NCBI RefSeq assembly: GCF_003024195.1
Contig: NZ_KZ679048.1
Coordinates: 330,418-394,417, forward strand
Source of the DNA: Streptomyces dioscori
GTDB lineage: Bacteria > Actinomycetota > Actinomycetes > Streptomycetales > Streptomycetaceae
Reading direction: 5' to 3'
Length of the DNA: 64,000 nucleotides
This document shows, in pieces, positions 33,244 through 42,202 of this stretch. The position numbers and the translations under genes were made by a program. A model generated the notes under the pieces. It did not search any database and was not told the origin of the DNA. It saw only the letters and a program-made list of their open reading frames with translations. Position 1 is the first letter of the stretch. Each line of letters opens with the position of its first letter.

Positions 33244-34602
33244 TCAGGCGGCCTTGCGCTGCCCGCCCCCGTGCTCCCGGACGATCTCGGCGTACCGGCG
33301 TCCGCTGCCCTTCACCGTGCGGCGCTGCGTCTTGTAGTCGACGTGGACCAGGCCGAAGCGCTTGTCGTAGCCGTACGCCCACTCGAAGTTGTCCAGCAGC
33401 GACCACGCGTAGTAGCCCGCCAGCGGAGCCCCCTTGCGGGCCGCCGAGGCGCAGGCCGCCAGGTGCTGTTCGAGGTACTGGGTGCGCTCGGGGTCGTCGA
33501 CCGTACCGTCGGGGCGTACGACGTCCGGGTAGGCGGAGCCGTTCTCCGTGACGTACAGCTTGCGCGCGCCGTACTCGTCCGTGAGGCGCAGCAGCAGGTT
33601 CTCGATGCCGGCCGCGTCGATCTCCCAGTCCATGGCCGTGCGCGGTACACCGTGCCGGCGGACGGCGGCGGCGTACGGGGCCGGGCCCGTCGGGTCGTCC
33701 TCGATGGCCGACGGGAAGTAGTAGTTGAGCCCCAGCCAGTCCATCGGCTGGGCCATGACCGCCAAGTCGCCCGCCTGCTCCGGGAGTTCGACTCCGTACA
33801 CCTCGCGCATGTCCGCCGGGAAGCCGCGGCCGTGGACCGGGTCGAGCCACCAGCGGTTGGTGTGTCCGTCCATGCGCCGGGCCGCCGCGATGTCCTCGGG
33901 GCGTTCGGTGGCGGCCTCGATGTAGGACAGGTTGTTGACGATGCCGACCTGGGCGCCGGGGGCCGCGGCGCGGATCGCCTGGGTGGCGAGGCCGTGGCCG
34001 AGGAGCAGGTGGTAGGACGCGCGGACGGCCGCCGTGAGGTCGGTCAGGCCCGGGGCCATCCGGCCCTCCAGGTGGCCGATCCACGCCGAGCACAGCGGCT
34101 CGTTGAGGGTCGTCCAGTGCTGGACTCGGTCGCCGAGCCGTTCGGCCACGACGGTCGCGTACGACGCCAGGTGGTGTGCCGTGTCGCGCTCGGTCCAGCC
34201 GCCCCGGTCCTGGAGCACCTGCGGAAGGTCCCAGTGGTACAGGGTGACCGATGGGGTGATGCCGGCCTCCAGCAGGCCGTCGATCAGTGAGTCGTAGAAG
34301 TCGAGGCCCTTGGCGTTCGCGGGGCCGTCGCCGCCCGGTACCACCCGTGGCCAGGCGATCGAGAGCCGGTACGCGTTGGTGCCCAGTTCCTTCATCAGGG
34401 CGATGTCCTCGCGCCACCGGTGGTAGTGGTCGCAGGCGACATCGCCGTGGTCGTCGCCGTCCACCTTCCCCGGTGTGTGCGAGAAGGTGTCCCAGATGGA
34501 GGGCGAACGGCCGTCCTCAGCCACGGCACCTTCGATCTGGTACGCCGAGGTGGCCGTGCCCCACACGAAGTCCTGGGGGAGTGCGGCGAGATCGATGGTC
34601 AC
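33244..34602 (-). CDS. Family 1 glycoside hydrolase (beta-glucosidase)
   Basis: A 452-residue cytoplasmic GH1 beta-glucosidase. The N-terminal LPQDFVWGTATSAYQIEGA, the acid/base glutamate in TLNEP (Glu168) and the nucleophile in YVTENG (Glu353) are all present. The C-terminal WSLLDNFEWAYGYDKRFGL completes the signature. GTG start at 34602 with GAGAGGA upstream. Last gene of the operon with the sugar ABC importer, so it hydrolyses imported beta-glucosides (cellobiose or laminaribiose type). The GH16 glucanase 9 kb away with a similar promoter-region site favours beta-1,3-glucan oligomers. Confidence 0.94.
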   Translation of the reverse strand: MTIDLAALPQDFVWGTATSAYQIEGAVAEDGRSPSIWDTFSHTPGKVDGDDHGDVACDHYHRWREDIALMKELGTNAYRLSIAWPRVVPGGDGPANAKGLDFYDSLIDGLLEAGITPSVTLYHWDLPQVLQDRGGWTERDTAHHLASYATVVAERLGDRVQHWTTLNEPLCSAWIGHLEGRMAPGLTDLTAAVRASYHLLLGHGLATQAIRAAAPGAQVGIVNNLSYIEAATERPEDIAAARRMDGHTNRWWLDPVHGRGFPADMREVYGVELPEQAGDLAVMAQPMDWLGLNYYFPSAIEDDPTGPAPYAAAVRRHGVPRTAMDWEIDAAGIENLLLRLTDEYGARKLYVTENGSAYPDVVRPDGTVDDPERTQYLEQHLAACASAARKGAPLAGYYAWSLLDNFEWAYGYDKRFGLVHVDYKTQRRTVKGSGRRYAEIVREHGGGQRKAA

Positions 34603-34649
34603 AGAAGTCCTCTCGGAACGGGGGGAGTTGAGCGGCGAGCGGGTGGTGG

Positions 34650-35525
34650 TCACTTGACGGCCCCGGCGGTGAGTCCGGCGACCAGGTAGCGCTGGAGGAG
34701 CAGGAACCCGGCGACCACGGGCACGCTCACCACGAGTGAGGCGGCCATGACCTGGTTCCAGTACACGTCGTTCTGTGTGGCGTAGCCCTGGAGGCCGACG
34801 GCGAGCGTGCGCGTGGTGTCGTTGGTCATCACCGACGCGAACAGCACCTCGCCCCACGCCGTCATGAACGCGTACACGGCGACGGCGACGATCCCCGGCA
34901 CCGCGGCGGGCACGACGACCCGGAAGAGCGCGCCGAGCGGCCCGTTGCCGTCCACCATCGCCGCCTCGTCCAGGTCGCGGGGCACCGACTCGAAGTACCC
35001 GATCAGCATCCAGATCGAGAACGGCAGCGAGAACGTCAGATAGGTGAGGATCAGACCGATCCGCGAGCCGAAGAGCGCGATACCGGTGGCGTTGCCGATG
35101 TTCACGTAGATGAGGAACAGCGGGAGCAGGAACAGGATCCCGGGGAACATCTGCGTGGACAGCACGGTCACGGTGAACAGGCGCTTCCCGCGGAAGCGGT
35201 AGCGGCTCACGCCGTACGCGGCGAAGATCGCGATCACCACCGACAGGACCGTCGCCGCACCCGCCACGATCAGTGAGTTGACGAAGTACTTCGCCAGCGG
35301 GACCGTCGACCAGATGTCGATGTAGGGGCGGATCGTCAGCCCGCTGGGCAGCCAGCGGAACTTGCCCGACACGTCCTCCAGCGGCTTCAGCGAACTGGAC
35401 AGCATCACGTACACGGGCAGCAGCACGAACCCGGTGAGCAGCGTGAGAAAGATCCGCCGCGACCAGACGAAGGACCGGGGCGCGGCCATCGGTGACCGCC
35501 GCGCGGTCCTGTGCGTTCTAGACAT
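34650..35525 (-). CDS. Sugar ABC importer permease, MalG type
   Basis: A 291-residue CUT1-family permease with six membrane spans and the EAA loop (DLDEAAMVDGNGPLGALFRVVVP). Partner of the MalF-type gene just upstream, which it overlaps by 8 nt (ATG inside the stop region). ATG at 35525 is chosen for that overlap. Transports oligosaccharide delivered by the lipoprotein at 36.5-37.8 kb. No ATPase gene is in the operon; streptomycetes commonly use the shared MsiK ATPase, encoded elsewhere. Confidence 0.9.
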   Translation of the reverse strand: MSRTHRTARRSPMAAPRSFVWSRRIFLTLLTGFVLLPVYVMLSSSLKPLEDVSGKFRWLPSGLTIRPYIDIWSTVPLAKYFVNSLIVAGAATVLSVVIAIFAAYGVSRYRFRGKRLFTVTVLSTQMFPGILFLLPLFLIYVNIGNATGIALFGSRIGLILTYLTFSLPFSIWMLIGYFESVPRDLDEAAMVDGNGPLGALFRVVVPAAVPGIVAVAVYAFMTAWGEVLFASVMTNDTTRTLAVGLQGYATQNDVYWNQVMAASLVVSVPVVAGFLLLQRYLVAGLTAGAVK

Positions 35526-36507
35526 CGGCCGCCTTCCGTCCGCGCGAGGTGAGGGCGAGATAGACACCCGTCACGACCAGCAGGAACAGCAGAAGCAGCA
35601 CGGACATCGCGGATCCCGTCCCGAAGTTCCACGTCACGAACGACGACTGGTAGATGTGGATCGAGATCAGGTCGGCCGCTTCCGGTGCCGCCTTGCCGAA
35701 CAGCACGTACGGCGTGTTGAAGTCGTTGAACGTCCACAGGAAGAGCACGAGGACCAGCACCTGGTTGACCGGCCGCAGCGACGGCAGCGTGATGCGGCGC
35801 AACTGCTGGAGCATCCCGGCCCCGTCGATCGAGGCCGCCTCGTACAGCTCCTTGGGGATGTTCTGCAGGCCCGCCATCACGATGAGGAAGGCGAACGGCC
35901 AGCCCTTCCACACCGACACCACGAGCAGCGCGATGAAACTGTTGTCGCCGATCAGCCAGAAGGACGGGCTGTCGGTGAGGCCCAGCTGGTCGTGCAGCAC
36001 ATGGTTCACCAGGCCGTTGTCCCGCTGGAACATGAAGGCCCAGGTGATGACGGCCGCGTACACCGGAAGCGCGTACGGGACGAGGAACACGGCCCGCAGG
36101 AAGCCCCGGCCACGGAAGTTCTCCTGCATGTACACCGCGGCCGTCGTGCCGAGCAGCCAGCACAGGCCGACGGAGAGCACGGTGAACGCGCAGGTGACGA
36201 AGAACGAGTGGAGCAGCGCCTTGCCGATGGGCGCGTCGAAGTCCACCGACAGGCTGTAGTTGTCGAGGCCCGCCCAGGGCGCGGCGCCCCAGTCGCGGAT
36301 GTAGAACTGCGTGAGCTCCTTGAAGCTCATGACGATGCCGATCACCATCGGCACCAGATGGACGAGGAGTTCGAGCAGCAGGGCGGGCAGCAGGAGCAGA
36401 TACGGCAGGGCGATCCGGCGTACCCGCCCGGTGCGGCGGCGCGGGGCAGGCGCCGTCGCACCGGGCGGTGCTTCCTTCCCGACCGCGGGCTCGGCGGTCA
36501 CGGTCAT
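35518..36507 (-). CDS. Sugar ABC importer permease, MalF type
   Basis: A 329-residue CUT1 permease with a Pro/Ala/Arg-rich cytoplasmic N-terminus, six spans and the EAA loop (ELYEAASIDGAGMLQQLRRITLP). It forms the membrane channel with the MalG-type protein. Starts 7 bp after the solute-binding-protein stop. Confidence 0.91.
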   Translation of the reverse strand: MTVTAEPAVGKEAPPGATAPAPRRRTGRVRRIALPYLLLLPALLLELLVHLVPMVIGIVMSFKELTQFYIRDWGAAPWAGLDNYSLSVDFDAPIGKALLHSFFVTCAFTVLSVGLCWLLGTTAAVYMQENFRGRGFLRAVFLVPYALPVYAAVITWAFMFQRDNGLVNHVLHDQLGLTDSPSFWLIGDNSFIALLVVSVWKGWPFAFLIVMAGLQNIPKELYEAASIDGAGMLQQLRRITLPSLRPVNQVLVLVLFLWTFNDFNTPYVLFGKAAPEAADLISIHIYQSSFVTWNFGTGSAMSVLLLLFLLVVTGVYLALTSRGRKAADV

Positions 36508-36514
36508 CGAACGC

Positions 36515-37831
36515 TCACTTCTTCGGCATCTGCTGCTGGGCCTCGTCGAGCTTCTCCTTGACGGAGGCCGTGGTCACCGGCCGGCCGGCCGCCGCCTCGG
36601 CGAAGAGCTCCTTGACGGCCGTGCCGACCGCGGTCTCGAACTGCGACTCGTTCGCCACCTGCGGCAGCGGTGCCGCGCTCTCGGCGAGTGTGTCCCGGAT
36701 GACCTTCAGGGCGGGCGTGTTGAACGCGGGGTCCTGCTGGGCCGCCTTGACCGGCGGGATGGACCCGTAGGTCTTGTTGAGGATCGTCTGCTCGTCCACG
36801 CTCGTCATGAAGTTCACGAACTTCAGGGCGCCGTCGATGTTGTCGGTGTTCTTGAAGACGGCCATGTTGATGCCCGCCACCATCGAGTTGACGGCCGTGT
36901 CGGCGCCCGGGGTGCCGGACTGGACCGGCACCGGAGCGACGCCCCACTCGTCGTCGCTCATGCCGTGGGCCTTGAGCGTGGCCGCAGCCGTCTGCCACAG
37001 CACCATCGCCGTCTTGTCCTTGGCGAAGTCCTGGAGGGACTGGTTCTGCGCGTACTCGGCGTTGCCGGGCGCGACGACCTTGTCCTTGCCCATCAGATCG
37101 ACGTACTGCTTGACCGCCGCCACGGCCCCGTCGGAGGTGAAGTCGGGCTTGCCCTCGGCGTCGAAGAAGTCCGCGCCGTGCTGCTTGGCGAAGACGAAGA
37201 CGTGGTGGATGTTCTCCGAGAGGTTCGCGCCCTCGGCGCCCAGCGCCCACTTGTCGTCCTTGGAGATCTTCTTCCCGTCGGCGACCAGATCGTCCCAGGT
37301 GGCGGGCGGCCCGGATATCCCCGCGTCCTCGAACATCTTCTTGTTGTAGTAGAGCGCGTACGCCATCGAGTACAGCGGGACCGCCGCGGGGTCGGAGCCG
37401 GTCTCGCCCGCCGAGCCGAGCGCCGATTCGACGAACCGGTCCTTGCCGCCGATCTTGCCGAAGTTCTTGGCGTCCCAGGGCAGCAGGGCCCCGGTCGCCT
37501 GGAGGGAGGCGGACCAGGTGTTGCCGATGTTGAGGACGTCCGGGCCCTGGCCCGAGGTGGTCGCGGCGAGGATGCGGTTGAGGAGGTCCGACCAGGGGAT
37601 GACCTCCAGCTTCACCTTGATGCCGGTCTGCTTCTCGAACTTCTTCAGCTCGGGAGTGAGGGTCTTCTTGTCGGCCTCGATGCTGGGGCCCTGGTTGGAG
37701 GCCCAGTAGGTGAGCGTCTTAGGCGAGTCGTTGGACCCGCCGTCCGTCGACGAGCCACCGCCGCACGCGGTCACGGCGGCCAGCAAGGAGACAGTGACCG
37801 CGCTCGCGGCCGCGGCTCGGGTTCTGCGCAT
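36515..37831 (-). CDS. Extracellular sugar-binding lipoprotein
   Basis: A 438-residue CUT1 solute-binding protein (SBP_bac_1 class). Signal peptide ends in lipobox VTACGGG. Mature part shows LTYWASNQGPSIEADKK and the LNIGNTWSASLQATGALLPW region typical of oligosaccharide binders. Ligand inferred to be a beta-glucoside from the GH1 gene of the same operon. The promoter region carries a 23-bp imperfect palindrome shared with the GH16 gene. The divergent ROK gene starts 169 bp away. Confidence 0.92.
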   Translation of the reverse strand: MRRTRAAAASAVTVSLLAAVTACGGGSSTDGGSNDSPKTLTYWASNQGPSIEADKKTLTPELKKFEKQTGIKVKLEVIPWSDLLNRILAATTSGQGPDVLNIGNTWSASLQATGALLPWDAKNFGKIGGKDRFVESALGSAGETGSDPAAVPLYSMAYALYYNKKMFEDAGISGPPATWDDLVADGKKISKDDKWALGAEGANLSENIHHVFVFAKQHGADFFDAEGKPDFTSDGAVAAVKQYVDLMGKDKVVAPGNAEYAQNQSLQDFAKDKTAMVLWQTAAATLKAHGMSDDEWGVAPVPVQSGTPGADTAVNSMVAGINMAVFKNTDNIDGALKFVNFMTSVDEQTILNKTYGSIPPVKAAQQDPAFNTPALKVIRDTLAESAAPLPQVANESQFETAVGTAVKELFAEAAAGRPVTTASVKEKLDEAQQQMPKK

Positions 37832-37902
37832 GACGTCAGGCGTCCCTTCCTGAGGGAAAACGGAGGATCGTCCTGCGTTCACTTCTCGAACGACCCTCAC
37901 GG

Positions 37903-37925
37903 CTTAATTTAGGACGTGAGTTAAG
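37903..37925. promoter_or_regulatory. Candidate ROK operator, copy 1 (ABC/GH1 operon and ROK gene)
   Basis: An AT-rich 23-bp imperfect inverted repeat, CTTAA at one end and TTAAG at the other, in otherwise GC-rich DNA. It lies between the divergent binding-protein and ROK genes. It matches the site at 45327-45349 at 18 of 23 positions. AT-rich palindromes are usual ROK-family targets. Confidence 0.65.
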
Positions 37926-37999
37926 ACCCGGAAGAAAGTCGCGTCAAGGGATCGCGCAGCGGTATCTTGCAGGTCGGGGGTACGGCGGGAAGGGAACAC

Positions 38000-39679
38000 A
38001 TGGCGGGGCGGAACGGGCGAACGGTACGTGACCTGCGACGAGGCAATCGCACGGCCGTGCTGAGGAGGCTCTACTTCGACGGACCGATGAGCCGGTTCGA
38101 ACTCGGGCCCGCCACCGGGCTCAGTTCCGGCTCCATCAGCAACGTCGTCGCCGAGCTGGTCGCCGACGGCCTGGTGGAGGAGGCGGGCAGCGTCGACTCC
38201 GACGGCGGCCGGCCCCGCACCCTGCTCCGGGTCGCCCCCGCCAGCGGCCACATGATCGGCGTGGACGTCGGCGAGACCCGCGTCCGCGTCGAGCTCTTCG
38301 ACCTGTCACTGACCGAACTCGCCCGCACCGAACGCCCGTTGGAGCACCAGGGGTACGACGTCGACGTCATCGTCGGCCACATCCGCGACGGCGTCGCCGA
38401 GGTCCTGGCCACCGCGGGCATCGCCCCCGAGCGGCTCCTGGGCGTGGGCATCGGCGTACCCGGCATCGTGGAACGCACCGCGGCGGACGGCGCCGTCGTG
38501 CACGGCCAGACCATCGGCTGGCCCGCCGTCCCGCTGGAGTCCCTGCTCCGCACCGCCTGCGGCCTGCCGGACTCCGTCCCGTACTTCACCGACAACGGCG
38601 CCAAGACCCTCGGCCAGGCCGAGATGTGGTTCGGCGCGGGACGCGGCGCGCGCAACGCGGTCGTGGTGCTCTTCGGCTCCGGCGTCGGCGCCAGCCTGGT
38701 CTCGGACGACGTGGAACTGGGCCGGGCCGTGGAATGGGGCCACCTGACCGTACGAGTCAGGGGGCGCCGCTGCCGCTGCGGCGCGCTCGGCTGTCTGGAG
38801 GCGTACGCCGGGGCCGAGGCCCTGCTGCAACGCTGGGAGGAGGCCGGGGGACGGCCCCCCAAGGGCGTCGACGAGGAGACGGCCCTCACGGCCATGCTGG
38901 CGGCGGCCTATCCGGTCGAGAGCGGGGCAGGTGGCGGTGCGGCTACGGGCCTCGGCGTGGCCGCGCCCGTATCCGCATCCGCATCCGCATCCGCGCCCAC
39001 GTCCGTATCCGTATCCGCATCCGCGGGTGGTTCGGCGGCGGGGGGCGGGACGCGCGGCGGGGCGGCCGCGGGCCTCGGTGTGTCCGGGTCCGCGTCCGGG
39101 TCCACGTCTGCGTCCGCACCCGCGGGTGGTTCGGCGGTCGGTGGGGTGGCCGGCATTGGGGCAACTCGCGGCGGGGGTGTGCCTGGTGGGACGCCCGGTG
39201 GTGGAGACGCGGACGGTGCGGCGGCCGGCAGCGGGGCGAGCACCGGTGAGGGTGCCGCGAGCGCTGCCGCGGGTGCCGTGGGCGTCGCCGGTGGCGTGGG
39301 GGTCGCCGGTGCCGACCCGGTGGCGCTCGCCGTGCTGGAGGAGACGGCCGAGTACCTGGGCGCGGGCCTCTCCGACCTGATCAACCTCTTCCAGCCCGAA
39401 CGCATCCTCATCGGCGGCTGGGCCGGACTCCAGCTGGGCTCCCGCTTCCTGCCCGCCGTCCGCGCCCACGCCGTGTCGTACGCGCTGCGCCACCCGGCCG
39501 AACGGGTCACCATCGAGCTGGGCGCCCTCGGACCCGACGCGGTCACGGTCGGCGCGGCGATCCTTCCGCTGGCCGACTTCTTCGCCCGCGGCGGTCGGCG
39601 CCCGGGCCCCGGACCGGGTTCGGGGGACACCCCGCCACCGGCCTGGCGCGCGGCCCTGGAGGAGCGCGCCCCGCACTGA
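38000..39679 (+). CDS. ROK-family transcriptional regulator with a large low-complexity insertion
   Basis: A 559-residue ROK regulator. N-terminal winged HTH (about 17-60, LGPATGLSSGSISNVVAELV), then the ROK sugar-kinase-like domain with a zinc motif CRCGALGCLEAY near 258-269. Between about residues 308 and 436 an Ala/Gly/Ser/Pro-rich tract interrupts the domain, after which DPVALAVLEETAEYLGAGLSDL resumes the normal sequence. Usual family length is about 390-430 residues. GAAGGGA precedes the ATG. Divergent from the beta-glucoside importer it probably represses, and possibly regulator of the GH16 gene too. Confidence 0.88.
   Translation: MAGRNGRTVRDLRRGNRTAVLRRLYFDGPMSRFELGPATGLSSGSISNVVAELVADGLVEEAGSVDSDGGRPRTLLRVAPASGHMIGVDVGETRVRVELFDLSLTELARTERPLEHQGYDVDVIVGHIRDGVAEVLATAGIAPERLLGVGIGVPGIVERTAADGAVVHGQTIGWPAVPLESLLRTACGLPDSVPYFTDNGAKTLGQAEMWFGAGRGARNAVVVLFGSGVGASLVSDDVELGRAVEWGHLTVRVRGRRCRCGALGCLEAYAGAEALLQRWEEAGGRPPKGVDEETALTAMLAAAYPVESGAGGGAATGLGVAAPVSASASASAPTSVSVSASAGGSAAGGGTRGGAAAGLGVSGSASGSTSASAPAGGSAVGGVAGIGATRGGGVPGGTPGGGDADGAAAGSGASTGEGAASAAAGAVGVAGGVGVAGADPVALAVLEETAEYLGAGLSDLINLFQPERILIGGWAGLQLGSRFLPAVRAHAVSYALRHPAERVTIELGALGPDAVTVGAAILPLADFFARGGRRPGPGPGSGDTPPPAWRAALEERAPH
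38920..39308. repeat. Hexamer-rich low-complexity insert inside the ROK gene
   Basis: In-frame insert of about 390 bp. Its first part is built of GCATCC/GTATCC hexamers (about 38965-39030) encoding Ser-Ala and Ser-Val dipeptides, then GGGTCC/GCGTCC hexamers, then Gly/Ala-rich GGCGGG units. The phrase CGGGTGGTTCGGCGG recurs. The pattern suggests slippage expansion within a loop of the effector domain. Confidence 0.8.
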
Positions 39680-39783
39680 CACGCGGGGCTCCCATGGTTT
39701 GCCGGGTGCTCCCGGCAGGTACCCGCACCCTGGCCGACAAGGGACTTCCGCCCCGTGCGGCCCGACGAGGAGGGGAGCGCACC

Positions 39784-40053
39784 GTGAGCGAATACGGGAC
39801 CAGGACGCCCGAGGAGAACGATGGCCCCGTACCCCGGGACCTGCCGGACCAGCAGGTGCAGGAGGGCGAGGACCCCTGGGATGTCGTCACACCGCCCGAG
39901 TCGGGGCCGGACGAGGACGGGGACGGCGGCGTACGGGCGGAGCCCGAGACCGACGTCCCCGACACCGACGAGGCGGGCACCGGCAGGCAGGGCGACCCGG
40001 GCACGAGCACGGTCCACCCCGAGGACCCCGAGCCGGAGGAATCTCCCGCCTGA
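39784..40053 (+). CDS. Small acidic, probably disordered protein
   Basis: An 89-residue protein very rich in Asp, Glu, Pro and Gly (for instance QEGEDPWDVVTPPESGPDED), with no Cys and few hydrophobics. Likely intrinsically disordered. GTG start with AGGAGGGG upstream. No family recognised. Its stop is followed by four imperfect copies of GAGCACCT (40057-40085). Confidence 0.6.
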   Translation: MSEYGTRTPEENDGPVPRDLPDQQVQEGEDPWDVVTPPESGPDEDGDGGVRAEPETDVPDTDEAGTGRQGDPGTSTVHPEDPEPEESPA

Positions 40054-40156
40054 GCACCTGAGCACCTGAGCACCTGAGCGCCTGCCCCGCGTGCCTGAGC
40101 CCGCAAGGCGCCTCAGGGCGCCTCGTTGAGCCGGTGCCGCTGCTGCCGCCGCTGTC

Positions 40157-41119
40157 TCAGGCGAACGCGTCGATGCCCGTGAGCTCGGCCGAGAGGGCCC
40201 ACAGACGGGCCGCGGACGCCGGGTCGATCGCGTACTCGCGTACGCCGGTCCGCGTACCGTCGGCCGGGGCGAGCTCGGCGATGTCGCAGTCCTCGCAGTA
40301 CACGCCGCCCATGCCGGCCAATTGCGGGGAGGTCGCCGCCCACACCTGGGTGGCCGCGCCCTGCTCGGGGGACTTGAAGCCCTCCGGGTTCAGCGGGACA
40401 CCGTTCTCGTCGATCCAGCCGCGCTCGACCATCTCCTGCCGGGGGAGGTGGCGCTGGAGCGGCGTGAGGATGCCGCCCGGGTGCAGGGCGAAGGCCCGTA
40501 CGCCGGAGTCCTTGCCCAGGGCGTCGAGCTGCACGGCGAACAGGACGTTGGCCGTCTTCGCCTGGCCGTACGCCTCCCACTTGTCGTAGTCGCCGCGGTT
40601 CCAGTGCGGGTCGTCCCAGCGGATGTCCGAGGTGTGGTGGCCCGTCGAGGAGACGGAGACGATCCGGGCGCCGCCCGGGGCGATCGCCGGCCAGAGCCGG
40701 TTGACCAGCGCGAAGTGGCCCAGGTGGTTCGTCGCGAACTGCGCCTCCCAGCCGGGGCCGACGCGGGTCTCGGGGCAGGCCATGATCCCGGCGTTGTCGA
40801 TGACGAGGTCGACGGTGCGGCCCGAGGCGAGGAACCGGTCGGCGAACGCGCGCACGCTCTCCAGGTCGCCGAGGTCCAGCTCGTCCACCTCGACGCCGTC
40901 GATCCCGGCGACCGCCTCCTCGGCGACCGCCCGGCGCCGCGCGGGAACGACGACCGTGGCACCCGCCTTGCTGAGCGCGCGGGTCGTCTCCAGGCCGAGC
41001 CCCGAGTAGCCGCCGGTGACGATCGCCAGCCTGCCCGAGAGGTCGATGCCGGCGAGGACGTCGTCCGCGGTGCTGTGCCGGTCGAAGCCCGAACCGATCT
41101 TGTGCTGTGCAGTGGTCAT
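40157..41119 (-). CDS. SDR oxidoreductase, retinol-dehydrogenase/WWOX-like
   Basis: A 320-residue extended SDR with VTGGYSGLGLETTRAL (about 34-49), the D-rich DELDLGDLESVRAF, DNAGIM and catalytic YGQAKTAN. The sequence around SSTGHHTSDIRWDDPHW and the long C-terminal part fit the retinol-dehydrogenase/protochlorophyllide-reductase-like group. Substrate unknown. ATG preceded by AGCGTCGC-type sequence without a strong ribosome site. Confidence 0.86.
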   Translation of the reverse strand: MTTAQHKIGSGFDRHSTADDVLAGIDLSGRLAIVTGGYSGLGLETTRALSKAGATVVVPARRRAVAEEAVAGIDGVEVDELDLGDLESVRAFADRFLASGRTVDLVIDNAGIMACPETRVGPGWEAQFATNHLGHFALVNRLWPAIAPGGARIVSVSSTGHHTSDIRWDDPHWNRGDYDKWEAYGQAKTANVLFAVQLDALGKDSGVRAFALHPGGILTPLQRHLPRQEMVERGWIDENGVPLNPEGFKSPEQGAATQVWAATSPQLAGMGGVYCEDCDIAELAPADGTRTGVREYAIDPASAARLWALSAELTGIDAFA

Positions 41120-41484
41120 ACGGGCGACGCTACGGATTGGAGCGCTCTCGAAGTCAAGCGACGCCCCCAGGGAACGGGAAAGGCCCCGACCGGACGGGGG
41201 AATCGCGGTCGGGGCCGTCTGTGGGTGGCCACGGATGGCGGTCGCCTCTCGGCGGTGTGCTCCACAGGGCTTCAGCCGAACGATCTTCCCTGTGGGCGGA
41301 AGGTGAGGCCCGGGGACACTGTCCCATCCGCACCCACAGCTGATTTAACGGGAAACTACCGACGGGTGTTCCCAGGTCGGAGCGGGTCCTATCGTGATCT
41401 GCGTCACGAGCCGACCGAGCCGGCCGAGCTGCTCGGCCGGCCAGGGCAGCGTCCGCTGCTCAGCCTCCCGCCGTCATCGGCAGC
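41120..41484. other. Structured intergenic region without a gene
   Basis: A 365-bp gap. At 41182-41192 and 41206-41216 GGCCCCGACCG pairs with CGGTCGGGGCC around a 13-nt loop, a terminator-like hairpin without a U-tract. Nearby CCACAGGG (about 41260) can pair with CCCTGTGGG (about 41289), and an unusually AT-rich stretch, GCTGATTTAACGGGAAAC, lies near 41340-41357. No coding frame with a ribosome site was found. It may hold the HAD gene terminator plus the SDR promoter, or a small RNA. Confidence 0.5.
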
Positions 41485-42150
41485 TCAGCCTCCCGCCGTC
41501 ATCGGGCTCTTGGACAGCGACGCCAGAAGGTGGGCCGGGTCCCGGTAGACGGAGCTCGCCCCGGCCTTCTCCAGATCGGCGCGCGGGATGCCGCCGCACA
41601 GCACTCCCACGCACAGGACCCCCGCTCCGGCGCCCGCGCGCATGTCCCAGACCGTGTCACCCACGAAGAACGAGTGCTCGGCCGAGGCCCCGGCGAGTTC
41701 CAGCGCGTGCTCCACGGGGTCGGGCGCGGGTTTGCCCGAGTCCACGTCGTCGGAGCTGGCCGTCGCTCTGATGACGTCGTCGGCGTCGATGGCCCGCCGG
41801 AGCGCCGCCAGCTCCGACCCGCCGGCGGAGGTGGCGAGCACGACCGTCCAGCCCTCGCTGTCGAGGCGCCGCAGCAGGTCACCGGCGCCGGGGAACGGGC
41901 GCAGCCGCTCGAAGTACGTGCCGTAGACGGTCTTGTGGGCGGCGCTGATCGCGTCGTCCTGCCCGGTGTCGCGCCCGTCGCCCAGCAGATGCGCGATCAG
42001 GTCGTCGGAACCGAGGCCCACCGCCCGGTGGACGTCGTGCATCGACACATCGTGCCCGGCCTGCCGGAACGCCTCCCACCAGGCCGTCACATGCAGATGG
42101 TTGGTGTCGACAAGAGTGCCGTCCACATCGAATACGGCCGCCCGCTCCAT
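41485..42150 (-). CDS. HAD-superfamily hydrolase
   Basis: A 221-residue phosphoglycolate-phosphatase/beta-phosphoglucomutase-like HAD enzyme. Motif I FDVDGTLVDT (7-16) carries the Asp nucleophile, motif II is in VLATSAGG, motif III in DSGKPAPDP and motif IV in FVGDTVWDM. A helical cap follows motif I. Phosphatase or mutase activity on a small phosphate ester is expected; the substrate is unknown. Confidence 0.88.
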   Translation of the reverse strand: MERAAVFDVDGTLVDTNHLHVTAWWEAFRQAGHDVSMHDVHRAVGLGSDDLIAHLLGDGRDTGQDDAISAAHKTVYGTYFERLRPFPGAGDLLRRLDSEGWTVVLATSAGGSELAALRRAIDADDVIRATASSDDVDSGKPAPDPVEHALELAGASAEHSFFVGDTVWDMRAGAGAGVLCVGVLCGGIPRADLEKAGASSVYRDPAHLLASLSKSPMTAGG

Positions 42151-42202
42151 ACCTGGTCCCTTCGCCGCGGTGTCGCGTTGTTCCAGGTATCCCAGTACCG
42201 CG

